A DNA stretch of 5,325 nt from an uncultured bacterium (GTDB lineage: Bacteria; Patescibacteriota; Minisyncoccia; Phycocordibacterales; PALSA-1337): the NCBI GenBank assembly GCA_903826185.1, contig CAIKDL010000094.1, forward strand, positions 1 to 5,325. Direction: 5' to 3'. The notes beneath the pieces were generated by a model. The model saw only the letters and a list, made by a program, of their open reading frames with translations. It did no database searches and was not told the DNA's origin. Position 1 is the first letter of the stretch, and each line of letters opens with the position of its first letter. This document shows positions 1 through 5,009 of the stretch, in pieces. The translations under genes were made by a program, and so were the position numbers.

Positions 1-1
1 A

Positions 2-886
2 CTAATGTTCATGGGAAATATAAGCGTGATATTTATTTGTATATTTAATTATCATTGTGTTATTGCTGTTCTTGGTAAAAACAAGGCAAGGAAAAAACTT
101 ATAATATTACTGTACATCTTGGGATTGGGACTAGCTGTATTTTATCTAATGTTTCCAGATACATTCTTAATGGCTTCTACACCTAAAATGTATTTTCCTA
201 ATTATTATGTCATAGGGAATCTTTATTGGTTAGAACAGTTATTCTTTAAAATACTGTTACCATTATTATTTATATATGAACTAATTCACGCTTATAATCT
301 GCAAGACAACCAAAAAGAAAGGAATCGAATAAAATACTTAGCTTTATCATTAATTGTGGGGTGGGTTTTTGGTTCAACTTCGGCTTTTCTCGCCTACAAC
401 ATCCCAATCGACCCAATGTATGGCATATACTTCCCTATCTTATTCTGCATACCATTCACTTATGCGGTCTTCAATCACGAACTTCTGGATATCAGGATTG
501 TCGCTAAGAAAGCTTTTTATTATGGAATCATGGTCGCCATCTGTGCCGGCATTCTTATATTCATGAACTTCATCAACAAATGGGTTGAGGAGATCATTCC
601 GGGAATCCCGATGTGGGTAGTACCGATAGTCTCGGCCATGTTCGGCGTTGCGATTGGCATCGCTGTTTGGAAAAAAGTGCGCGAAGGAGATCTGCTCAAA
701 TACGAATTCATCAGCAAGACGATGCATGAATTGCGCACGCCGCTCACTCACATCAAGTTGGCCGCGGAAAACTTAGAAGAGACGAAGCTCGATGAAAAAC
801 AAAAGTCGTCTTTGGCTTACATTGAGAAAGCTAATGATAAGCTCATTGAACTAACAAATCTGGTGAAGGAAACAGCCGCTAGCTAA
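2..886 (+). CDS. Membrane sensor histidine kinase, 5'-partial, ends after HisKA (no ATPase domain)
   Basis: The frame is open to the window edge, so the start is probably upstream; the first ATG inside is at 5. Residue numbers count from that ATG (293 residues). About seven hydrophobic segments are visible (roughly 5-22, 31-50, 80-96, 111-131, 138-157, 171-190, 203-222). This fits the last part of an N-terminal 7TM kinase sensor domain followed by an extra membrane hairpin. A HisKA dimerisation domain follows at about 232-287, with H-box HELRTPLTH and phospho-acceptor His241. The protein stops at residue 293, so the N, G1, F and G2 boxes of a HATPase_c domain are absent and no downstream frame supplies them. 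As seen it could not autophosphorylate alone; it may be a truncated relic, or a dimerisation or phospho-acceptor partner of another kinase. GC is about 28% in bases 1-360 and about 44% in 361-886. Family call is firm; function is uncertain. Confidence 0.82.
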   Translation, partial: LMFMGNISVIFICIFNYHCVIAVLGKNKARKKLIILLYILGLGLAVFYLMFPDTFLMASTPKMYFPNYYVIGNLYWLEQLFFKILLPLLFIYELIHAYNLQDNQKERNRIKYLALSLIVGWVFGSTSAFLAYNIPIDPMYGIYFPILFCIPFTYAVFNHELLDIRIVAKKAFYYGIMVAICAGILIFMNFINKWVEEIIPGIPMWVVPIVSAMFGVAIGIAVWKKVREGDLLKYEFISKTMHELRTPLTHIKLAAENLEETKLDEKQKSSLAYIEKANDKLIELTNLVKETAAS

Positions 887-2721
887 TGCAGCCCTATCTG
901 GTACTCGTATAGTCTCCTATATACACCATTTTCTTTGGCGATCAGCTCAGCGTGCGTACCAGTTTCGACAACCGTTCCCTTTTGAAAAACGAGTATGAGA
1001 TCAGCCTTACGCACAGTAGAAAGCCTATGAGCAATAATGAATGTGGTCCTACCACGCATCAGCCTTTCCAGAGCTTCGGTGACGATCTTTTCTGTCTGAG
1101 CATCAAGAGCGCTGGTGGGTTCATCGAGTATGAGTATGGCCGGTTCACGAAGCATAGCGCGCGCTATAGCCACACGCTGTTTCTGTCCAACAGAGAGTTT
1201 GATACCACGCTCGCCTACCAATGTCTTGTATTTGTCCGGCAGGGCCGAAATGAATTCATCCATGTGAGCCTCACCAGAAACCCGTAACACGTCTTCATCC
1301 GAAGCACCGAAAGTTCCATAGCGGATGTTGGTCATGATCGTATCATTGAATAGAGCAACTTCCTGTGGCACCACAGCTATATGCTGGCGTAATTTAATAA
1401 GATCAAGCTTGCGCGTATCAATACCATCTATAAGCACATTTCCTTCTGATGGAAAATAATATCCGGATATAAGAGAAATGGCCGTGCTTTTACCAACACC
1501 GGACTCACCGACCAAAGCCACGACTTGGCCAGGTCTGACTTCAATATTCATTCCAGCAAGAACGTTTGGCTGACCTTCTCCGTAACGGAAATAGACGTTA
1601 TCAAACCGCACATCGCCAGATATATGTTCCGGCGACACAGCCCCTTCCGGAGTGTAGACTTCTTGATGCTTCTCAAATACAGTCTCGGCTTTTGCTGCGG
1701 TGATAATACCATTCTGAATAACTTGCCAACTTGAACCAAGCGCCACAAATGGACCGAAGAACATCAAAGAATAACCATTCAAAGCCACGAGCTCACCGAC
1801 GGTTATACTACCAGCAGAGATCAATTTGACGGACATCACGAAGATCGCCAACTGCGTCAAGAAAACGATGGTACGTTGGAAGAAGCTGACATTGCTCCAG
1901 TTCCTCTCCAGCTTCATCCAGAGGTTCTGCGTTTTGCTGAGCAGATTGTAACGAACCTTCTTGATCTCATATTCCTCTGCGGAAGCCTGTTTAACACTCT
2001 CTACTTGCTGGACAGAAGCGGCCGCGTCATCCCAGCCGGTATTCCATTCATGATGAGCCTTAGAATCTATGGCCGCGATCGGCGCTAAGATTTTTATCAA
2101 TAACAAAACATAAAGCACGACTCCGGCGAATAAGATAGAAGCCAGTACAACATTTATGCTAGCAGCCAAAAGAATACCGATCACGATGCTGACGAACTGC
2201 GGAGCAATACTGATAACTGTGCCGGTTATCGTCGGGACTCTCCAGCTGGCTTGACTAAACTTTTGCAGCTCGCCGTTTGTATGCGCATTCTTGTGATACT
2301 TGAGGGGCAGACGAAACATGTGGATGAAACCATCTGCTTGAATATTGAACATAAGACCAGTTTCGACTCGCCTTCTGACTCGATCGATGATCCAGTCGAT
2401 GTTATTGGCGACTATTTGAATGACCGCCCAGATGATAAGAAGAGTCAACCAAAGCGGCCAAGAATTTGCGGCCAAGCCAGTCACACTAGCCGCGCCATTT
2501 GAGGCTACGTTTTTAGCATGTTCAGAGACCTTTATCAGTGCATCAAAAAAGCGACCAGTGATATATGGCACGAAACCATTGGAAACGGCCGAAATAATAC
2601 CAAGAAAAACCAACAAGATTAGTTTGCCTTTGAATGGCTGTAAATGCCGCCAGATAGCTTTCATGCCATGGTGCATCTCTTGGCTTTGCTGCTTTTTGTC
2701 TTTAGGGTTTTCTGGTTTCAT
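883..2721 (-). CDS. ABC exporter half-transporter, MsbA/LmrA-like (TMD-NBD fusion)
   Basis: A 612-residue protein, the usual length for a type IV (MsbA-like) half-transporter that works as a homo- or heterodimer in the inner membrane and exports lipids, drugs or peptides using ATP. Six membrane helices fall at about 33-54, 88-112, 163-184, 186-212, 281-303 and 308-332. The nucleotide-binding domain shows A-loop Tyr380, Walker A GESGVGKST (405-413), Q-loop Gln453, signature LSVGQ (509-513; the usual first Gly is Val), Walker B ILILDE (529-534), D-loop SALD (537-540) and H-loop His565. All ATPase residues are present, so it should be active. The substrate cannot be read from sequence. No clear Shine-Dalgarno precedes ATG 2721; an in-frame ATG at 2664 (residue 20) is an alternative start. 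The gene lies 43 bases after the GNAT gene on the same strand and is probably co-transcribed. No partner half-transporter is in the window, so a homodimer is the simplest reading. Confidence 0.95.
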   Translation of the reverse strand: MKPENPKDKKQQSQEMHHGMKAIWRHLQPFKGKLILLVFLGIISAVSNGFVPYITGRFFDALIKVSEHAKNVASNGAASVTGLAANSWPLWLTLLIIWAVIQIVANNIDWIIDRVRRRVETGLMFNIQADGFIHMFRLPLKYHKNAHTNGELQKFSQASWRVPTITGTVISIAPQFVSIVIGILLAASINVVLASILFAGVVLYVLLLIKILAPIAAIDSKAHHEWNTGWDDAAASVQQVESVKQASAEEYEIKKVRYNLLSKTQNLWMKLERNWSNVSFFQRTIVFLTQLAIFVMSVKLISAGSITVGELVALNGYSLMFFGPFVALGSSWQVIQNGIITAAKAETVFEKHQEVYTPEGAVSPEHISGDVRFDNVYFRYGEGQPNVLAGMNIEVRPGQVVALVGESGVGKSTAISLISGYYFPSEGNVLIDGIDTRKLDLIKLRQHIAVVPQEVALFNDTIMTNIRYGTFGASDEDVLRVSGEAHMDEFISALPDKYKTLVGERGIKLSVGQKQRVAIARAMLREPAILILDEPTSALDAQTEKIVTEALERLMRGRTTFIIAHRLSTVRKADLILVFQKGTVVETGTHAELIAKENGVYRRLYEYQIGLH

Positions 2722-2745
2722 TTGATATGGATAATGTAATTAAAA

Positions 2746-2756
2746 CGCGGCTCGCG
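2746..2756 (-). terminator. Weak hairpin between GNAT and ABC genes
   Basis: CGCG (2746-2749) and CGCG (2753-2756) form a four-pair stem with a three-base loop. It is followed on the minus strand by TTTT (2745-2742). It is too short to be a confident terminator; at most it could lessen read-through from the GNAT gene into the exporter gene. Confidence 0.2.
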
Positions 2757-2764
2757 CCATTTTT

Positions 2765-3247
2765 TTATTTCGCCAAAAACCTCACAAATATCTGACACGG
2801 ATCGCTCCAGCCCGGATATGGATTTATGGTCTCGAGTGGCACAAACCCGAGCTTCTTGTAGAAACGTCTGGTCTTTTCATAAGGTTCATATTCCTCGGTA
2901 TCCGAGAGCGTCTTCACTTCGCAAACTTTGTAAGACTTACCAATCTCTCGTAGACTTTCCTCTACGAGCTTAGTCCCAATACCTTTACCATGAAGCTCCG
3001 TCGATACGCCCATCCAAGCCAGCTCGACAGCCTCCGGATTGATCTCTTTGTAGATAATGAACCCCACAAGCTTGTCAGCCAAATAAGCCCCGAAGCGTCG
3101 GCCTGTATGACCGTCTTTCTCTATAGACTTAAGCCCGGCTTCATTGAAATGCTCTTTCAACATGGCAGCAAGATCGTTCAATGCGCGCAGCTCAGCAGCA
3201 TTATTTATGGTTTTTATGGCTATATTCATGATTGTCAATGATAGCAC
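2765..3247 (-). CDS. GNAT family N-acetyltransferase
   Basis: About 154-160 residues, typical for a single-domain GNAT enzyme that moves an acetyl group from acetyl-CoA to an amine. From the GTG start: acetyl-CoA-binding motif A is at about 79-96, with the pyrophosphate loop HGKGIG (86-91). Motif B is at about 123-135 (YEKTRRFYKKLGF), with Tyr130 in the usual general-acid position. A C-terminal strand DPCQIFVRFL closes the fold. The substrate is unknown. Two starts compete. GTG 3247 has a GAAGG ribosome site seven bases upstream. ATG 3229 has none, but an extended -10-like sequence (TGCTATCAT on the minus strand) sits eight bases before it and would give a leaderless message. The gene is divergent from the small membrane protein gene and upstream of the ABC exporter; cotranscription with the exporter is likely but does not prove a shared role. 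Confidence 0.9.
   Translation of the reverse strand: MLSLTIMNIAIKTINNAAELRALNDLAAMLKEHFNEAGLKSIEKDGHTGRRFGAYLADKLVGFIIYKEINPEAVELAWMGVSTELHGKGIGTKLVEESLREIGKSYKVCEVKTLSDTEEYEPYEKTRRFYKKLGFVPLETINPYPGWSDPCQIFVRFLAK
3238..3246 (-). promoter_or_regulatory. Possible extended -10 element for the GNAT gene
   Basis: On the minus strand the bases read TGCTATCAT, that is TGn followed by a 5/6 match to TATAAT, ending eight bases before ATG 3229. No good -35 is seen. If used, transcription would begin at or beside the ATG, giving a leaderless mRNA and ruling out the GTG at 3247. The GAAGG at 3255-3259 argues the other way, so only one of the two readings can be the main one. Confidence 0.3.
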
Positions 3248-3254
3248 AAAGTCG

Positions 3255-3259
3255 CCTTC
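3255..3259 (-). promoter_or_regulatory. Ribosome binding site candidate for GTG start of the GNAT gene
   Basis: On the minus strand GAAGG lies seven bases before GTG 3247, a normal Shine-Dalgarno spacing. It favours the GTG over the internal ATG at 3229, which has no purine-rich site in front of it. Confidence 0.4.
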
Positions 3260-3295
3260 ACAAAAGAGATAATCGTGATAGACTCAAAAACAGAG

Positions 3296-3302
3296 AAAGG
3301 AG
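3296..3302 (+). promoter_or_regulatory. Strong Shine-Dalgarno deciding the start of the small membrane protein
   Basis: AAAGGAG lies five bases before ATG 3308. It fixes the start there rather than at the in-frame GTG at 3275, which has no such site and would add eleven polar residues not expected before the first hydrophobic segment. Confidence 0.8.
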
Positions 3303-3307
3303 CAAAA

Positions 3308-3706
3308 ATGAATAAAATCGAGCAGTGGGCGCTGTTATTGCCATTCCTATTGGCAATCGCCTATCAACGCGGTCATTTCTGGTTCAAACCAGGTGACTTC
3401 AAATTCACGCCATTGCGTACATTGACTGGATTGCAGATCCATCACGCGCACTGGGGCTTGTTGTATGCCTTCGTTTCGTTCTTGTTCCTGATATTCGATA
3501 TCAAGAATTACTGGACGATCGGCCTCGGTAGCTTGGGTTGGGGATTATTCTTCGACGAGATCATCCCTCACCTGATGATGCCAAGCCCAACAAACCGTGA
3601 CAAGGAGCTTGAGATCTACGCCAAGTCTGAAGGCAAAACTATCGGATTGGCCATCATGATAGTCGCGATTATGTGGCTGATCATTCAATGTACCGACACC
3701 AAATAA
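3308..3706 (+). CDS. Small His-rich integral membrane protein, function unknown
   Basis: A 132-residue protein with about four hydrophobic segments (7-20, 47-65, 68-88, 111-127), likely in the cytoplasmic membrane. A His cluster HHAHWG (45-50) stands at the start of the second segment. The pair Asp83-Glu84 and His88 stand at the end of the third, followed by a polar loop with a basic/acidic stretch (NRDKELEIY, 96-104). I do not recognise a named family. The general pattern (His cluster entering one helix, a glycine-rich helix ending in Asp-Glu) recalls small uncharacterised membrane proteins I have seen in archaea and candidate phyla, but this is memory, not a search. The paired His/acidic residues on neighbouring helices could bind metal or contact lipid headgroups; this is inference. 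The start is fixed by AAAGGAG at 3296-3302. It is a single-gene unit: divergent from the GNAT gene upstream and closed by the terminator at 3711-3748. Confidence 0.85.
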   Translation: MNKIEQWALLLPFLLAIAYQRGHFWFKPGDFKFTPLRTLTGLQIHHAHWGLLYAFVSFLFLIFDIKNYWTIGLGSLGWGLFFDEIIPHLMMPSPTNRDKELEIYAKSEGKTIGLAIMIVAIMWLIIQCTDTK

Positions 3707-3710
3707 AACA

Positions 3711-3748
3711 TTCGCGGCTGGCCACTTGGTGGAAGCCGCGAATTTTTT
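3711..3748 (+). terminator. Strong intrinsic terminator after the small membrane protein
   Basis: Nine-base arms TTCGCGGCT (3711-3719) and AGCCGCGAA (3734-3742) pair perfectly. Inside, CCAC (3722-3725) pairs with GTGG (3729-3732) over a three-base loop, and six T follow at 3743-3748. It begins four bases after the stop codon. On the minus strand the same hairpin is followed by TGTTTTATTT, so it may also stop leftward transcripts from the acyltransferase gene. Confidence 0.92.
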
Positions 3749-3776
3749 GTTGCGAGAGTTGAATGGTTTTATTGTT

Positions 3777-3802
3777 GGGGGGGCGACAGGGGTATGGTGG
3801 GG
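3777..3802 (+). other. G-rich tract matching a G-quadruplex pattern
   Basis: The plus strand carries G7 (3777-3783), G4 (3789-3792) and G4 (3799-3802), separated by CGACA and TATGGT. The G7 can supply two G3 runs with a one-base loop, so the tract satisfies the usual G3+N1-7 rule for an intramolecular quadruplex. Such G density is not seen elsewhere in the window. It lies between two convergent transcription units, in DNA with no supported gene. Confidence 0.55.
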
Positions 3803-3804
3803 TC

Positions 3805-3835
3805 GGTACTTTGACCGGATTCCGGCCAAAGTACC
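3805..3835. repeat. Long near-perfect inverted repeat (hairpin) in intergenic DNA
   Basis: GGTACTTTG (3805-3813) pairs with CAAAGTACC (3827-3835), and CCGG (3815-3818) pairs with CCGG (3822-3825). There is one A/C mismatch and a three-base ATT loop, giving thirteen pairs in a 31-base hairpin. No T-tract follows on either strand, so it is not a normal intrinsic terminator. The arm core CAAAGTAC occurs again at 3844-3851 inside a second palindrome, GTACATGTAC (3848-3857). This could be a protein-binding site, an RNA 3'-end stabiliser or one copy of a genome-wide interspersed repeat; one window cannot separate these. Confidence 0.75.
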
Positions 3836-3847
3836 AATGCACACAAA

Positions 3848-3857
3848 GTACATGTAC
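3848..3857. repeat. Perfect 10-base palindrome GTACATGTAC
   Basis: GTACATGTAC is self-complementary. It begins with the last four bases of a third copy of CAAAGTAC (3844-3851), whose other copies form the arms of the adjacent hairpin. The shared core suggests one composite element rather than chance neighbours. It lies 13 bases from the acyltransferase stop codon. Confidence 0.5.
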
Positions 3858-3870
3858 CTCGCTTCGCCGC

Positions 3871-4614
3871 CTATTTATTATAAAGATTCACGATTGAATT
3901 GTAGAAGACTTGCGTGATGTTGCCTTCATCCATATTTTCTGGGATCCACAACGGCTCGCCGATATTGACTGTCAGTCTCTTTTTGACAGCTCCCTCTTCA
4001 CCACTAATCCTAAACGAAACCGGTAACACTGGCACATTTGTCTTTTGAACCAGAACAGCAGCACCTCTTTTGAATTCCGAGACGCCTTCTTTTTTGACAA
4101 TCTTGCCTTCTGGATATATGACGACGTTGCCGCCATCCATGATGATATCGCTGGCAACCTTCAGATTTTCCTCAACACCTTTTCCAGGCACGATCACGAA
4201 AACTCCGAAAAGAGCATACAATGCCTTGATGACACCGATGCGTGTCAGAAAATTCAAATGCTTATAGTCGAACTTATCGACAGCCATGAATCTGAGGGGT
4301 AAATGTGAGGCCCAAAATCCCAAAACCAAACGAAACAAGAAGCTATCATAAGAAGCGACATGGTTTGATATCAGAATAAAAGGACTGACGATCTTTTTGA
4401 GGTTTTGGCGGTCGTTTATGGTGACTTTATAAAGAGAATGAAAAAAGATATAAGCGATCGGCCAGGTCAAAAATTGTGTGGCCATTGAAAAATAACGTAT
4501 CAAGCTTTGCTTTTTCGGGATCGATATGATTCTTGGTTTAGCTAAGGCATTGGCCAAAGCAGTATCTGTTGCGTCGCTTTGTACAGCCACATCAGCTATG
4601 GTTTGATTGGACAT
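3871..4614 (-). CDS. PlsC-family 1-acylglycerol-3-phosphate O-acyltransferase-like protein
   Basis: A 247-residue protein of the PlsC/LPLAT family, whose members add a fatty acyl chain to lysophosphatidate or related glycerolipids at the inner membrane face. One membrane-associated stretch is at about 43-63. The catalytic NHxxxxD motif is intact: NHVASYD with His85 and Asp90. Motif III is YPEG (167-170), with catalytic-pocket Glu169, but the usual Thr-Arg after it is replaced by Lys-Ile, with more lysines following. The block FKRGAAVLVQ (181-190) then VPVLPVSFR (194-202) matches motif IV and the strand after it. The N-terminal 35 residues are polar and not part of the fold. ATG 4614 is preceded only by a weak GGAA. 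The gene lies 35 bases after the ASCH gene, with an extended -10 of its own inside that gene's end. Substrate could be lysophosphatidate or scavenged lysolipids; family confidence is high, exact substrate low. Confidence 0.9.
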   Translation of the reverse strand: MSNQTIADVAVQSDATDTALANALAKPRIISIPKKQSLIRYFSMATQFLTWPIAYIFFHSLYKVTINDRQNLKKIVSPFILISNHVASYDSFLFRLVLGFWASHLPLRFMAVDKFDYKHLNFLTRIGVIKALYALFGVFVIVPGKGVEENLKVASDIIMDGGNVVIYPEGKIVKKEGVSEFKRGAAVLVQKTNVPVLPVSFRISGEEGAVKKRLTVNIGEPLWIPENMDEGNITQVFYNSIVNLYNK

Positions 4615-4648
4615 GTGTTTCCGGACGCATCTTGTTGCGCCTAGGCAA

Positions 4649-4657
4649 ATTATATCA
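4649..4657 (-). promoter_or_regulatory. Extended -10 promoter element for the acyltransferase gene
   Basis: On the minus strand the bases read TGATATAAT: a TGn extension plus a perfect TATAAT. It spans the stop codon of the ASCH gene and predicts a start of transcription near 4642 and a leader of about 27 bases before ATG 4614. No good -35 hexamer is seen at 16-18 bases, which extended -10 promoters often tolerate. The acyltransferase could therefore be transcribed separately from the Nudix-ASCH pair. Confidence 0.5.
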
Positions 4658-5009
4658 CGACTTTGACTTCTATAGCATATATGCCGTATTTGGGTATATT
4701 CTCTTTGTATTCACTGAAAGCGGTGTTATAACGCTCCACTGCTGCGTTTATATCTAAACCACTAGACAAAGTGTTTCTGGTTCCTTCTGCCTCCAACATA
4801 CTTCTAACATTTGGGTAATTTCTTACGCCAAGCACTTCGACTTTCATGACTTCCATGGTCACATTGTTAGTGAATGTGAGAGTGTCTCCGGCTACGAGCT
4901 TTTCATAAGGCGTAGCGTCATAGCTAGTCGGCACTCTAGTTTCTATCTTCTTGGTGCCAGCACGAATAGCTTTGAATGGTCGGTCATTGAGGTCTAGTTG
5001 GTAATTCAT
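4650..5009 (-). CDS. ASCH-domain (PUA-like) protein
   Basis: A 119-residue single-domain protein of the ASCH superfamily, a PUA-like beta-barrel fold linked to RNA or modified-nucleoside binding; a few bacterial members are amidohydrolases acting on acylated cytidines. The diagnostic stretch near the N-terminus, DRPFKAIRAGTKKIETR (residues 8-24), has the GxKxIExR core in which Lys, Glu and Arg line the ligand pocket. A GDTLTF strand (41-46) and VEVLGVRNYP (57-66) follow, as expected for the barrel. The C-terminal half carries a YNTAFSEY helix and a GIYAIEVKVV strand. ATG 5009 overlaps the TGA of the upstream Nudix gene as ATGA, so translation is probably coupled. Whether this member binds RNA or hydrolyses a nucleoside cannot be told from sequence. 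Confidence 0.85.
   Translation of the reverse strand: MNYQLDLNDRPFKAIRAGTKKIETRVPTSYDATPYEKLVAGDTLTFTNNVTMEVMKVEVLGVRNYPNVRSMLEAEGTRNTLSSGLDINAAVERYNTAFSEYKENIPKYGIYAIEVKVVI

Noticed and set aside
952..1287. 111-residue plus-strand reading frame antisense to the ABC exporter NBD
   Set aside because: It lies entirely opposite well-conserved ATPase motifs, has no ribosome site I can see and no recognisable motifs. It is a by-product of codon use on the other strand.
3268..3273. GATAAT as a -10 box for the small membrane protein gene
   Set aside because: It matches TATAAT at 5/6 positions but has no -35 at 16-18 bases and no TGn extension. TTGTCA at 3232-3237 is 30 bases away, too far. Too weak to list.
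3275..3307. Earlier GTG start for the small membrane protein
   Set aside because: AAAGGAG at 3296-3302 with five-base spacing points clearly to ATG 3308.
3545..3853. 102-residue minus-strand frame over the intergenic hairpin and the small membrane protein
   Set aside because: It runs through the strong terminator, the G-rich tract and the antisense of a supported gene. No domain is visible; the hairpin makes its N-terminus look ordered by accident.
3726..3917. 63-residue plus-strand frame across the terminator and hairpin
   Set aside because: It starts at a non-ATG codon inside the terminator stem, crosses the acyltransferase stop and has no ribosome site.
4623..4640. Small inverted repeat upstream of the acyltransferase
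   Set aside because: Only four pairs (CGCA/TGCG) around a six-base loop, within chance expectation, with no T-tract.
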